DNA from: Bacteroidales bacterium
Lineage (GTDB): Bacteria; Bacteroidota; Bacteroidia; Bacteroidales; UBA932
DNA: 64,000 nt
NCBI GenBank assembly: GCA_017626355.1
Contig: JAGAIY010000019.1
Location: 1 to 64,000 of the forward strand
Direction: 5' to 3'
The position numbers were made by a program, and so were the translations under genes. This document shows, piece after piece, positions 16,085-25,858 of this stretch (positions are counted from its first letter, which is position 1; the number at the start of each line of letters is the position of its first letter). The notes under the pieces were generated by a model. That model saw only the letters and a list, made by a program, of their open reading frames with translations. It searched no databases and was not told where the DNA came from.

Positions 16085-17959
16085 TCACTCCACATCTATG
16101 CGCTGCACCTCATCGACTCCCGGAATAGCCCCGATGCTTTCCATTGCGGTCTGAAGTTCGCCCATCGAATGGACAGCGAAATCAATGGTACAGACACCGA
16201 TATTGTCTGCGGTCTCCGTCCTGAGGCCACGCATCGAAAGATGCAGCTTTTCCGTGATGCACTCGACAAGATCGCTCAGAAGGTGGTATCTGTCTATGGC
16301 TCTTACACTTATACGGACCGGATAAAGACGATTGGTATCGTCGTCAAAATTGACGGCCACGATCGAGTCTCCATCCTGCGAAGCAAGACGGATGGCTGTC
16401 TGACAGTTTCTCTTATGAACCTCGATCGAACCATCCTGCTTCTTGAAGCCTATGACTTCATCACCCGGAAGAGGGTGGCAGTGAGGACAACGTATAAAGT
16501 CGGATTTGCCCTGACGGGCAAGATATGTGGTTATGAACTTACGGGCCTTGTAAGTGGAGACATGGGTCAGCCAGTCCGCCTGAGGTTCCGTTTCCTCATT
16601 TGTACCTATCTCTACGCAATCACCTCGCTTAAGGACGGTCTTGACGGATGACAGCTTGCCGTTGATTCTGGCATAATGGGCATGCTCTCCTATACGACTG
16701 TGTATCTCGAAGGCGAAATCGAGGGCGGTAGCACCCTTCGGAAGTATGATACCGCGGCCTTTCGGCGTAAATACCATGATGTCGTCATAATAGAAGGAAG
16801 AAGTTACATCATCCATGAAATCAAGGCCTTCATCCCTGTCCGCCACCTCTTTCAGCAGTTCGTTGAATTTGTTGAGCCAGGACTGGATGTTGTCATCCGT
16901 CCTTTCCGCAGCACAACCGAGGCGGCCGTTGCGGACCATTCTTTCAGAAGATATATGAAGTTCCTCCCATTTGCCCTGATCGTTCAGAAGCTTGACCTGA
17001 AAACTCTGATAGCCGTTCTCCTTAGGTGCATCTATGTAATTGGACACACTTCCCGGACGCTCCTTGAAGGCATCCGTCAGGATGGAATATATACGGAGAC
17101 TCGTATCCTTTTCCGACCATGACTCAAGAGGCTGGTAAATGACCCTCACATAGTATTTCGTGTCGACATGGGCAAAGTCACATCCTTTGGAATGCATCTT
17201 CATCCATATGCTGTACGGCCTTCTGTAACGGACCTCCGTACGGGCCTTGATGCCTCCCTCTTCGAGAAGACGTTCGATCCTGGAGGTGAAATGCCTGATA
17301 TGGCGGTCCTTCTGCTCGAACTCCTCGGCGAGAAGCTTCTCCAGAAGTGCGAACTCGCGGGGACAGCGGTACTTGAAGGAAAGGTTCTCAAGTTCAGTCT
17401 TTACGTGATATAAGCCGAGACGGTTGGCAAGAGGAGCATAGAAATAGTCAGTCTCACCGGCTATCTTCATCTGCTTGTCAGGGCGCATGCTGCTGAGTGT
17501 ACGCATGTTATGGAGACGATCCGCCAGCTTTATGAGCAGAGCACGGACATCATACTGCATCGAAGCAAGAATCTGCCTGTAGTTGTCCACCTGCTTGGAC
17601 TGGACATATTTGTCCTTCTTCTCCTTGGTGACGACTCCGACAAGAAAGGCGACATCGTCTCCGAAACGTTCACGGATATCCTCGATGGTGTAATGGGTGT
17701 CTTCAACCACATCATGAAGGAAGGCCGCGATCACCGGATCGGCTCCAAGCTCAAGCTCTTCCGCCACAATACGGGCGACACATACAGGATGTATGATATA
17801 TGGCTCACCTGATTTACGCCTCTGCGGGCTGTGGGCCTCACGAGCAAATTCAAAGGCAGCACGAAGCCTGTCTATTTCCTTAGTGCTGACCTTCTGCTCC
17901 ATCCTGTGGAACAGTTCTTCCGCACTGCATCGGATCAATGCATCATAGTTCGTTTCCAT
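16085..17959 (-). CDS. RelA/SpoT homologue with intact hydrolase and degenerate synthetase site
   Basis: Controls (p)ppGpp. Domain order: HD hydrolase (about 1-200, with HDVVED at 82-87 intact), synthetase-like (about 225-345), TGS (about 385-445), a Cys/His linker (CPHCHPLPGDEVIGF) and C-terminal ACT. In the synthetase region the Ser-Ile-Trp-x-K element and the ENGYQSFQV loop remain. The catalytic Mg-binding Asp of the YDLLAVR motif is replaced: the aligned stretch HVDTKYYVRV has Thr267 there, and the QIR of the ExQIR motif reads HIS. The RxK ATP-binding pair reads R244/R246. At 624 residues it is shorter than the usual 730-760 aa bifunctional enzyme. I infer mainly hydrolase function. Confidence 0.88.
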   Translation of the reverse strand: METNYDALIRCSAEELFHRMEQKVSTKEIDRLRAAFEFAREAHSPQRRKSGEPYIIHPVCVARIVAEELELGADPVIAAFLHDVVEDTHYTIEDIRERFGDDVAFLVGVVTKEKKDKYVQSKQVDNYRQILASMQYDVRALLIKLADRLHNMRTLSSMRPDKQMKIAGETDYFYAPLANRLGLYHVKTELENLSFKYRCPREFALLEKLLAEEFEQKDRHIRHFTSRIERLLEEGGIKARTEVRYRRPYSIWMKMHSKGCDFAHVDTKYYVRVIYQPLESWSEKDTSLRIYSILTDAFKERPGSVSNYIDAPKENGYQSFQVKLLNDQGKWEELHISSERMVRNGRLGCAAERTDDNIQSWLNKFNELLKEVADRDEGLDFMDDVTSSFYYDDIMVFTPKGRGIILPKGATALDFAFEIHSRIGEHAHYARINGKLSSVKTVLKRGDCVEIGTNEETEPQADWLTHVSTYKARKFITTYLARQGKSDFIRCPHCHPLPGDEVIGFKKQDGSIEVHKRNCQTAIRLASQDGDSIVAVNFDDDTNRLYPVRISVRAIDRYHLLSDLVECITEKLHLSMRGLRTETADNIGVCTIDFAVHSMGELQTAMESIGAIPGVDEVQRIDVE

Positions 17960-18000
17960 AAGTCTTAAGCGAATAAGGAGCCTAAGTTAGATATTTTTTA

Positions 18001-19821
18001 TTACAAAGGCAATGTTTTATTTCTGAGCCAGGCAGATTCCTCCGCTGTAAGAAATGGGGACAATGTACGATACACCTTCTCGTTATAAGCGTTCAGCCAT
18101 GCTCTCTCCTGCATGTCAAGCAAGTCCGTAATTATGGCCGATGTGTCGATATGGCAGCACGTAAGTGTCTCGAATTCAAGCCAGTCACCGAATTCATTGA
18201 CACCGGCCTCACGACAGAGCACGACATTTTCATGACGGATGCCATGACGGCCTTCACGATATATTCCCGGCTCGTTCGATGTGACCATGCCCGGAAGCAG
18301 AGGCTGAGTATTGAAATTCTGACGGATATCCTGAGGTCCCTCATGGACACAAAGCCAATAGCCTATTCCATGACCGGTACCATGACCGAAATTCCGTTTC
18401 GTCCTCCACAGGGCGTTCCGGGCAAGGACATCGAGCTGGCAACCTGCCGTTCCACGAGGGAAAACCGCCATGGAAAGAGCGATCATGCCCTTCAGGACAA
18501 GAGTATAGTCCTCCTTTTCCAGAGGAGTACACTCCCCCATAGGAACAGTTCTCGTTATATCCGTGGTTCCTGTAAGGTACTGTCCGCCCGAATCTGTGAG
18601 ATAGAGACTCTGGGGACGTATCATCGCGCTCCCCTTTTCAGGCGTAGAATAATGAGGAAGGGCGGCATTGGCTCCATATGCGGAAATGTTCTCGAAACTG
18701 TTGCCTCTGTAGCCCGGTATCTCCGCCCTTAACGAGGTCAGTTTCTGCGAGGCTTCCCATTCAGAGACCTCACCCCTGTCTGCCACTTCATGCTCGAGCC
18801 AATAGAGAAACCTCTCGACCGCAGCTCCGTCATCCACATAGGTCTGTCTGAGGAAATCCGTCTCCGAACGCGTCTTCACCGCCTTCTCGAGGATTACCGG
18901 AGATGTTCCGAAAGAAAGCCTGACCTCAGGGCACGAATCATTCAGATAACTGCTTATGTGATAGTTGAGAGTAGAAGGGTCGACAAAGAGGGCCGTACCC
19001 GAGCCGGATTCCGAAAGTGAAAAGTACACGGACTCATAATCCTCGATCTCCACCTCATCCATCCTAAGTTCATTAAAACTGTCCTCCGTGTCAGGATCCG
19101 GAGCCATAAAAGTTGACTTGCGGACGAACCATTTCACATAATCCTGACTGACAAGAAGATATGATATGACAAGCGGATTGTATTCTATATCGTTGCCACG
19201 GACATTCAGAAGCCATGCGATCTCGTCAAGCGAAGTCAGCAGCACCTTGTCCACTTCCCTAAGCATCATCCATTTCCGCAGCCATGAAATCTTGTCCAGA
19301 CGGGAAATCCCGCCGAAGCACTCGACATCCAGAGTCGCGATAGGAGTCGTCGGAATCTGAGGACGGTCCTGCCACAGAGACTCCAGCATATCCGGCACAT
19401 CCACGATCCTGAAATCGCCGTCAGGATGGGTAGAAGCCAGAGCTTCACGGATTTCCTCCACGGCCCCCATACTCTGGCAAAGCCCGTCCAGAGCCACTGT
19501 GGAAGCATTCGTGCTCAGCCACTGCGGGATCAGGACTGCTCCCGGAACCCTCGTCTTATGCAGTTCCACGCCTGTCCCTTCAAGCTGGTTCACGGCCTGG
19601 ATGAAATAGCGGGAATCCGTCCAAAGCCCGGCATGGTCCCTTGTCACTACCACATCACCGGCCTCACCCGTAAATCCGGTAAGCCATTCGACCTGCTTCC
19701 ACCTCGGAGACGGGTACTCGCTTGCATGAGGATCCGACCCGCTCACCACGACTGCATCCCAGCCCTTCCGGGCCATCATCTGCCTCAGGGCAGCTATTCT
19801 TTCTGCATAGATGTTTTCCAT
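18001..19821 (-). CDS. Xaa-Pro aminopeptidase (M24B, aminopeptidase P family)
   Basis: Cytoplasmic metallopeptidase releasing N-terminal residues before proline. The 606-residue form has two creatinase-like N-terminal domains (about 1-300) and a C-terminal pita-bread domain. Likely metal ligands are Asp in YLTDSGGQY and TDITRT, His in RNFGHGTGHGIGYWLCVHEGP, and Glu in TSNEPGIYREG and HENVVL. The long form with a C-terminal tail resembles eukaryotic-type APP1 proteins and is common in Bacteroidota. No signal peptide is seen. It lies 41 nt upstream of the RelA/SpoT homologue and may be co-transcribed. Confidence 0.92.
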   Translation of the reverse strand: MENIYAERIAALRQMMARKGWDAVVVSGSDPHASEYPSPRWKQVEWLTGFTGEAGDVVVTRDHAGLWTDSRYFIQAVNQLEGTGVELHKTRVPGAVLIPQWLSTNASTVALDGLCQSMGAVEEIREALASTHPDGDFRIVDVPDMLESLWQDRPQIPTTPIATLDVECFGGISRLDKISWLRKWMMLREVDKVLLTSLDEIAWLLNVRGNDIEYNPLVISYLLVSQDYVKWFVRKSTFMAPDPDTEDSFNELRMDEVEIEDYESVYFSLSESGSGTALFVDPSTLNYHISSYLNDSCPEVRLSFGTSPVILEKAVKTRSETDFLRQTYVDDGAAVERFLYWLEHEVADRGEVSEWEASQKLTSLRAEIPGYRGNSFENISAYGANAALPHYSTPEKGSAMIRPQSLYLTDSGGQYLTGTTDITRTVPMGECTPLEKEDYTLVLKGMIALSMAVFPRGTAGCQLDVLARNALWRTKRNFGHGTGHGIGYWLCVHEGPQDIRQNFNTQPLLPGMVTSNEPGIYREGRHGIRHENVVLCREAGVNEFGDWLEFETLTCCHIDTSAIITDLLDMQERAWLNAYNEKVYRTLSPFLTAEESAWLRNKTLPL

Positions 19822-19899
19822 AAGCTCTGGTTTTGGTTACAATAGTAGTGATTTTAAACGGATTATCCTACAGGATGATGCAACAAAACCAGCATTGTG

Positions 19900-21090
19900 T
19901 CAGATGACAAGAAGAGAAATGATATTGTCCGATATGAAGAAACGGTTTTCCGGGATACGAAGGTTGCCGCAAACACCTGAAGGGACAAGAGAACCCTCAG
20001 ACAAAGCGTCTGACAAGGCCACGGGATCCGCATGAGCCCGCAGGAAGGCTTCCGGAATGCCGTCAGCTGTACGCAGGGCAAGCATGATCTTCTCCATAAC
20101 CAGCTGTTCTTCATCCAGATCCTCATATCCGACCACTGAAGCAGGATCGGCGACATAGGCCTTGAGATCGGGATCGTTCCACCGGCGGCGAGGTGACGGC
20201 ATCTGGCCTTCGGAGGCTGGCTCCGCCACAGGAATGGAAAGGCTGTGCGCACCGGGGCCGAGTCCGACATACGGGACATGAGTCCAGTAAGCGCTGTTAT
20301 GTCTTGCCTCGAAACCCGGAAGGGCGAAATTGGATATCTCATAATGACAGTAGCCGGCCTGCCCCAATGTCTCGCAAAGCATCGCATACTGTCTGGCACA
20401 CTGCTCTTCCGAAGCTTCTTCCCAGACTCCCCTTTTCTGAAGCTTCGCCAAGGCGCTCCCTGGCTCCACGGAAAGCTGATAGGAAGATATGTGCCGAGGC
20501 AGAACACCCTTCGAGGATATCTCCAAGGCCTTTTTCATGGTATCCTCCCACTTCCTATCCGAAAGCTGAGGGAGTCCGAAGATAAGGTCTATGCTTATGT
20601 TATCCGCTCCGGCTGCCTCCAGAATGCCATAGGCCTTGCGCGCGGCAGCGGCGTCGTGCCGTCTGTTCATCCATTTGAGGATGCCGTCATCAAAGGACTG
20701 GACGCCCATACTGAAACGGTTGACACCCAGACGCATAAGCCCCTCGACATATGGTATCCCCTTTTCAATTATATCTTCCGGATTCACCTCGAAAGTGAAT
20801 TCATCGAAAGGAGCCTTGACCCCAGCAGAAGCCAGGTCATCCACCAGCTGTTCATAAACATGAAGAGGCAGCACCGACGGGGTGCCACCTCCTATATATA
20901 ATGTATTGTTCCTGTCCGAAATCTCGTCCTTTCTTTCCGCGATTTCACGACCCAGAGCCATGGAAAATCCATTGAAAAGACTTTCCTGTCCGGCAGCGTC
21001 CTCCGCCCTGCGGCATTTCGCAGCAACCTCCGAATAGAAATCGCAATATGTGCAGAAACTTCTGCAGAAAGGTATGTGGACGTAGATCAC
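19900..21090 (-). CDS. hemW: Radical SAM heme chaperone HemW
   Basis: Oxygen-independent coproporphyrinogen oxidase-like radical SAM protein that binds heme and passes it to target proteins. The sequence starts MIYVHIPFCRSFCTYCDFYS, with the CxxxCxYC cluster motif; the Phe residue after the last Cys is typical. GGGTPSVL, EVNPEDI, GVQSFDDGIL and the NISIDLIFGLP motif follow. The Cys of HemN in the fourth position is absent, which favours HemW. The C-terminal HemN domain is present but ends soon after. It lies 4 nt after the coiled-coil membrane protein gene. Confidence 0.93.
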   Translation of the reverse strand: MIYVHIPFCRSFCTYCDFYSEVAAKCRRAEDAAGQESLFNGFSMALGREIAERKDEISDRNNTLYIGGGTPSVLPLHVYEQLVDDLASAGVKAPFDEFTFEVNPEDIIEKGIPYVEGLMRLGVNRFSMGVQSFDDGILKWMNRRHDAAAARKAYGILEAAGADNISIDLIFGLPQLSDRKWEDTMKKALEISSKGVLPRHISSYQLSVEPGSALAKLQKRGVWEEASEEQCARQYAMLCETLGQAGYCHYEISNFALPGFEARHNSAYWTHVPYVGLGPGAHSLSIPVAEPASEGQMPSPRRRWNDPDLKAYVADPASVVGYEDLDEEQLVMEKIMLALRTADGIPEAFLRAHADPVALSDALSEGSLVPSGVCGNLRIPENRFFISDNIISLLVI

Positions 21091-21094
21091 AGCT

Positions 21095-21958
21095 TTATCT
21101 GAGCATCAGCTCAGCAGTTCCGAGAAGCGAGTCCTCAGTGTAGGCCTCAACGGTATAGATACCTTTGACATAGCCTGTTATATCGTTGAGATAGATACTC
21201 ATCTCCACTTCCTTTCCCTGATAGTCAACCTCACGGGAAGCCGAGCAGATCATAGGCTCGCCATCGAAGTTGAATGTCCTCTGCTCAGAGTTTGTAAGAA
21301 GGATCCCGTCCGGTCCCTTGACCCTGATATAGACTCTTACCGGTTCCTTAGGTGCAAGGTCGTTCTCCACAAGGCTGAGAGTGGTCAGGAGACGCACCAC
21401 CCTGCTGCTTCGGTCGGTAACCTTGTCGGATGCATTGTAAGCCTCGATCCTCAGGCCACGGGCCTTGATGACCGCTCCTGCTGCCACCTGGCCTGAAAGG
21501 TTCTGGACCTTCTTGCTGAGCTCCTCAGACTTCCTTCTGCTTTCAGCTGCCTCACGACGCGCCGCAGCCGCATCTGCCGTAAGCTGCTTGTTGAGAGTAT
21601 TGAGAGAGTCGATCTGCGTGATGTAGTTGCGCATGATGCTTCTGAGAGTTCCCAGTTCCTTCTCATACTGTCTGATCTTGCTTCTGTTCGTAGCCTCCGT
21701 CTTCTTTATCCTTTCGATCAGCTGTGACACCTCTTCACGCGACGAATCGAGCTGTGAGTTGATGGTATCATAGTCTGATGACAGGGTCGCATAGTCATTC
21801 TGAAGTTCGACCATCTGTGCTGTAAGTTCTTCCTTCTCGATCTTGAGGTCGTTCACAAGCGAGGCCTTCTGAATCCAGATGAATGTAAGCGTACCTGCCA
21901 GAACAACCGCCACCGCGATCAGCGCATACATGATTTTTTTCAGATTCTGCTCTTCCAT
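21095..21958 (-). CDS. Membrane-anchored coiled-coil protein, unknown function
   Basis: No family name can be given with certainty. The 287 residues start MEEQNLKKIMYALIAVAVVLAG, a single N-terminal membrane anchor. A long coiled coil (about residues 35-160; heptads rich in Leu, Glu, Lys, Asp and Ser) comes next, then a compact C-terminal domain of about 110 residues with beta-strand character (APKEPVRVYIRVKGPDG, SASREVDYQGKEVEMSIYL). The protein is probably periplasmic. An earlier in-frame ATG at 22027 lies upstream of the -7 box, so ATG at 21958 is preferred. It is co-directional with hemW, 4 nt apart. Confidence 0.75.
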   Translation of the reverse strand: MEEQNLKKIMYALIAVAVVLAGTLTFIWIQKASLVNDLKIEKEELTAQMVELQNDYATLSSDYDTINSQLDSSREEVSQLIERIKKTEATNRSKIRQYEKELGTLRSIMRNYITQIDSLNTLNKQLTADAAAARREAAESRRKSEELSKKVQNLSGQVAAGAVIKARGLRIEAYNASDKVTDRSSRVVRLLTTLSLVENDLAPKEPVRVYIRVKGPDGILLTNSEQRTFNFDGEPMICSASREVDYQGKEVEMSIYLNDITGYVKGIYTVEAYTEDSLLGTAELMLR

Positions 21959-21998
21959 ATTATTTCTGTTTTGTTTAATGTTATTCTCAATAAGGCCA

Positions 21999-22034
21999 CA
22001 AAGATAGCAAAATATCGGATTTTTCATATCTTTG
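21999..22034. promoter_or_regulatory. Divergent -7 boxes (coiled-coil protein / small membrane protein)
   Basis: CAAAGATA at 21999-22006 reads TATCTTTG on the minus strand towards the coiled-coil gene; TATCTTTG at 22027-22034 faces the plus-strand gene. Both are exact fits to TAnnTTTG. No clear -33 boxes are present; each box lies in the spacer region of the other. Confidence 0.55.
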
Positions 22035-22095
22035 CATCATGGGTATTTGCAAAGATTGCCCCACGCTGCAGATCAAGACATAAAAATCAGACAAC

Positions 22096-22560
22096 ATGAA
22101 ATATTTAATAAGATCAATCAAATACTTCTTCTACTTCGCATTCCTCACAACCGTGATCATCCTGGCACTCGTTGCAACCGGACTCGCCGAGGGAGACATC
22201 GACACGATGTTCAGAGGCGGCGCCAGCGCCATCTGGAAGATAGCTGCATTCTTTGTGCTTGTCGCATCCGTCTATCCGAAGGTAGGCTTCATCAGAAGGA
22301 AGATACAGGTAGAGCGCGGCTGGGACGAGATCCGCGGCCTCACAATCGGCTACATGCAGGAGAGACAGTACGAACTGGAGTCAGAAAGCAGGGAGACCGT
22401 CACTTTCAGACACAGGGGAGCCCTCAACAGACTCACCAGAATGTATGAAGACAGGATAACCCTCACGCTTCAGGAAGACGGCTTCGAGATGGAAGGACTT
22501 AGGAAAGATGTATTCCGTATATCTGCCGGTCTCGATTATCGCCTGAACCCTCAGCAGTAA
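22096..22560 (+). CDS. Small membrane protein, unknown
   Basis: Not recognised as a named family. The 154 residues contain two hydrophobic N-terminal segments (YFFYFAFLTTVIILALVATG and a second near residues 44-63, IWKIAAFFVLVASVYPKVGF). A charged cytoplasmic domain of about 85 residues follows, with RHRGALNRLTRMYEDRITL. The -7 box at 22027-22034 leaves a leader of about 55 nt. Similar small two-helix proteins are widespread in Bacteroidales next to unrelated genes. The gene is convergent with the DUF3109 gene, 3 nt between the stops. Confidence 0.75.
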   Translation: MKYLIRSIKYFFYFAFLTTVIILALVATGLAEGDIDTMFRGGASAIWKIAAFFVLVASVYPKVGFIRRKIQVERGWDEIRGLTIGYMQERQYELESESRETVTFRHRGALNRLTRMYEDRITLTLQEDGFEMEGLRKDVFRISAGLDYRLNPQQ

Positions 22561-22563
22561 GGA

Positions 22564-23163
22564 CTATTCTCCATTGATATGCTTGGCGGCCTGATCCATG
22601 GCCTGCCAGAAATCTTCTCCGAAATATCTTTCTATCGGCTCCCTGAGGAACTGATATACACGGACTTTATCCTTCTTTCCCTTTTCGAAGGCATCACGGC
22701 AGATGTTCCACCTGTGCAGATTCAGCGCACGGGTACCGTTGCTCAGCTGAGATATGCGGATAGGATAGAGCCAGCATGATATGGGCTTGCGGAAATCGCC
22801 CTTTCCCTGGAACCAGCACCTCTCCATCGAGCAGAAGCAGTTCCCGTCCTCATCGAAAAGGGTGTAGGCACATTCCTCGCTGCCAGGAACCAGAGGAGTC
22901 ACAAGGTCACCGTCGACATCTATTTCAAAAAAGCCCTTCTTACTCACCGCTTCACGGCCCTTTTCCTGCATGATCGGCGAGAAGATATGGTAATTCTTCT
23001 CGATGGCCTCCACTTCGCATTCCTCCAGAGGAGCGCCGCTGTCGCCTATCACGCAACAGCAGCCCTGACATTTCTCATAATCACAGGCGAAATACTCTGT
23101 GAAGACCTCTTCAGATATAAGGCAGTCATCTATCTGCACTATTGTTCCAAATCTGTTGTCCAT
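22564..23163 (-). CDS. DUF3109 family protein (cysteine-rich)
   Basis: Conserved cytoplasmic protein of about 199 residues, recognised by its N-terminal cysteine cluster (FACDYEKCQGCCCVIGDSG, Cys27 to Cys37) and further Cys at ECAYTL, CFCSMERCWF, SCWLYPIRI and NICRDAF. The pattern is that of YkgJ-like zinc/iron-chelating proteins. The function is unknown. The start lies 8 nt after the stop of the M16-like gene and is probably co-transcribed with it. Confidence 0.85.
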   Translation of the reverse strand: MDNRFGTIVQIDDCLISEEVFTEYFACDYEKCQGCCCVIGDSGAPLEECEVEAIEKNYHIFSPIMQEKGREAVSKKGFFEIDVDGDLVTPLVPGSEECAYTLFDEDGNCFCSMERCWFQGKGDFRKPISCWLYPIRISQLSNGTRALNLHRWNICRDAFEKGKKDKVRVYQFLREPIERYFGEDFWQAMDQAAKHINGE

Positions 23164-23171
23164 ATTCCGTA

Positions 23172-25808
23172 TTATTCCACTACATATTCCACTTTGGTTC
23201 CTTCATTCAGAGCAAGGAGCATGAGATTGACCTTATCCGCAGTCACGGCATCTATCTTTGCCGCATAGGAAGTCGTAAAGTCCTTGCCGTCAAGATATCT
23301 CTTGGCGATGGCATCCACCCAATAAAGAGGTTCCTGCATCCTTCCGGCTATCAGATTCTTCAGATATTCCTTGCTTGCAGCCAGGAAAGGATCCGATATC
23401 TTCGTGCGTGTCAGGTCCTTGAGGGCCTCCCTGACTATCTGGAGAGCCTCTACCGAGCCCTTGTGCTCGATATGTGAAGCATAGCCCATAGGCGAAATCG
23501 GCTCCACCGTAACCATGACACTCAGCCTTTCTTTCGGGCTTATCTGGAAGTTATAGCTGACCTTAGGGAAAAAGCCTGTTTCAGACAGGGCGTCCGCAAG
23601 ACTTTTTTCCAGAATCCTTGTTGCGATCGAGGCCGTCATATAATTGTCCATTGTCAATGGCATCGCCACAGACATCACGACATCTATACTTTCATTCTCT
23701 CCCTCGAACATATGGGTAGACCATCCTGAGACAGGCTGATATCTTACAGAAGGGCGGCGGAACGCAGATTCCTTGGTTCTGAAACCTCCCACATAATTGA
23801 TCAGCAGCTTCTTGAGTTCGGTTTCATCCATATCGCTGACCAGAATGAGGATTCCGTCATTCATTTTCTGCGATTGGGCCTCGTAGAAGGCATCCGCCTT
23901 GGCCGCGAACTCAGGAGTCAGCTTGCCCTGGGACTTCATCCATGAATATTTATATCCCGGACACATTATGCTGTCGATCGCCGCAAGCCTTGCCTGACGG
24001 CTATGCTTCGCCAGCTTGAGACGAAGCTTCTCATTCGCCATGTAAAGATTGAAGACCCTCTCATCCGCTTCTCTTTCATTGAACACCGCAAGAAGAGCCT
24101 GAAGGAGCTTCTCGGCATTCTGTTTCGGCGCATCACCGGAAAACAGAGTGGCTGTCAGTCCCACCCGCGACTCCACCGTGATACCTTCCGACTTGAGCAT
24201 ATCGCTGAAATATGAAGCCTCGACACCTCCTATACGGCAAAGTCCGTAATAATCAGGAACATAGGCACCTTCTCCCTCTGCGAGGTCAGGAATGCTTCCA
24301 TAACCTCCGTTCAGAGCCATGGCCCAATATATCTTTCCGTCCGTGTTCATTTTCCTGTGAATGACACGGAAGCCGTTGGAATATGTCAGCAAGGTTCCAC
24401 CTGACATCGGATCGGTCTTCGTGCTCTGAAGCTTGACCTTCGGGCCGTATCCAGGCCATTCGAAGTCAGGCTTGACATAGAAGGCATCCAAAGGAGACGG
24501 ATTGTAATATGAGTCGCCCCATGCGGCATAGAAGGTGTTCCTCATCCTGGTCTCATCATACATAGGGGCAGGAGATACACTTGTCACCAGAAGATTGCGC
24601 TCACCGTCTATCAGAGCGTCAGCCATATCATTGAACAGCTTCAGCTGGGTTTCATCCGAAAGGTCGCGGGACACATGAAGATTATATTTCTCGACCGGAG
24701 AAGCAAGCGAAGCATTCCTCAGAAAAGCGGATACACACCTTTCTATATATTCCGTATTGCTTTTGTATGAGCTCTTGGAAACAAGATACAGATTCTTCAT
24801 ATACTCCTCTCTGGCCAGACGGTACTCATCCAGAGTAACGCTGCCTGCATCCAACGCGGCAAAAGCACGCGCCATCGCTCCGACCGCATCCATCACGTTA
24901 CCGTCCATAACATAGGCTGTCGAGGTATAGGTTTCATCCCCCGGACCTACGGCACTGCTGCGGTGACTCCATCTTACATCCGCCACAGGCACACCCCTGC
25001 TCTCCAGATCAAGAACGATCCTGCGGTGGGCTATGTATCCGAGCTCGTTTACAAAGCGTTCGTAGATGGCCGGCTGCACAGTATTCATATATTCATGCGG
25101 AGCACGAGGCAGCTTCCATGCAAGCGTCACCGCCGCCAGGTCCGCCTCAGGATCCTTCACGACTCTGAACTCCGCAGTGTCGGAAGGCACCCACTCATAT
25201 TCCTTTCTTGGCCGGGACTCCACGGCAGGTGTCATGTAAGACAGGGAGGTAATCATTGAGGCCATCGCATTGACATCGATATCGCCGGACACTATAAGTG
25301 CCTGATCTGAAGGGGAATACCAATCCTTGACAAACTGATCGTCGGTAACCGACACCCTATCGGTTATGCTCATAAGGAGGAGAATCGTAGAGTCAGCGAG
25401 ATTCTTTGTCGCAGACAACGGTACATCGTGAAGACGGAAGACCGTCGCATCAGATGAGATATTTATGAATCCCTCCGCAGTTGTGGTCACACCGTGAGCC
25501 GCGAGCCAGGCCTGAGGAGACTTGCCTCCCATCCTTGGAAGATGTGCAAGAGCCTCCTTTGCGATCTCCACACTTCTGACTGCACCTGAATCAGGCACAG
25601 TCGCCGTTCCTGTCTTCTGGACAAGGGCGAAATCGGCAAATCCTTTCACCGAAGGATTGGAAACCAGATAATATTTCATCCCGTTGGGCAGGGCACCTTG
25701 CTTAACTGCAGGATCCGGGGTGAGAACCGGAAGATCCTGTGCAGGTACGATTATTGCAAGAAATAGTCCTGATATGGCTGCTATTAACCTTAAAATTCCT
25801 TTTTTCAT
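23172..25808 (-). CDS. M16 (insulinase-like) family protein lacking the zinc motif
   Basis: Periplasmic protein of about 878 residues with a signal peptide (MKKGILRLIAAISGLFLAII, cleaved after VPAQ). The arrangement is of tandem M16 halves, with M16C-type segments such as DWYSPSDQALIVSGDID near residue 165 and a second half from about 480. The active-site motif HxxEH expected near residue 90 is not present. The aligned stretch EALAHLPRMGGKSPQ keeps only one His and has no Glu. It is therefore likely a non-catalytic M16 homologue, perhaps a partner of an active subunit encoded elsewhere or a binding protein. Confidence 0.85.
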   Translation of the reverse strand: MKKGILRLIAAISGLFLAIIVPAQDLPVLTPDPAVKQGALPNGMKYYLVSNPSVKGFADFALVQKTGTATVPDSGAVRSVEIAKEALAHLPRMGGKSPQAWLAAHGVTTTAEGFINISSDATVFRLHDVPLSATKNLADSTILLLMSITDRVSVTDDQFVKDWYSPSDQALIVSGDIDVNAMASMITSLSYMTPAVESRPRKEYEWVPSDTAEFRVVKDPEADLAAVTLAWKLPRAPHEYMNTVQPAIYERFVNELGYIAHRRIVLDLESRGVPVADVRWSHRSSAVGPGDETYTSTAYVMDGNVMDAVGAMARAFAALDAGSVTLDEYRLAREEYMKNLYLVSKSSYKSNTEYIERCVSAFLRNASLASPVEKYNLHVSRDLSDETQLKLFNDMADALIDGERNLLVTSVSPAPMYDETRMRNTFYAAWGDSYYNPSPLDAFYVKPDFEWPGYGPKVKLQSTKTDPMSGGTLLTYSNGFRVIHRKMNTDGKIYWAMALNGGYGSIPDLAEGEGAYVPDYYGLCRIGGVEASYFSDMLKSEGITVESRVGLTATLFSGDAPKQNAEKLLQALLAVFNEREADERVFNLYMANEKLRLKLAKHSRQARLAAIDSIMCPGYKYSWMKSQGKLTPEFAAKADAFYEAQSQKMNDGILILVSDMDETELKKLLINYVGGFRTKESAFRRPSVRYQPVSGWSTHMFEGENESIDVVMSVAMPLTMDNYMTASIATRILEKSLADALSETGFFPKVSYNFQISPKERLSVMVTVEPISPMGYASHIEHKGSVEALQIVREALKDLTRTKISDPFLAASKEYLKNLIAGRMQEPLYWVDAIAKRYLDGKDFTTSYAAKIDAVTADKVNLMLLALNEGTKVEYVVE

Positions 25809-25828
25809 ATAAATACGCTTCACAAATG

Positions 25829-25858
25829 CAAAAATACGACAAAAATTTCCTATTTTTG
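25829..25858. promoter_or_regulatory. Divergent -7 boxes (M16-like / TPR protein)
   Basis: CAAAAATA (25829-25836) reads TATTTTTG on the minus strand, 20 nt from the M16-like start; TATTTTTG (25851-25858) faces the TPR gene and implies a leader of about 85 nt. No clear -33 boxes. Confidence 0.5.
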
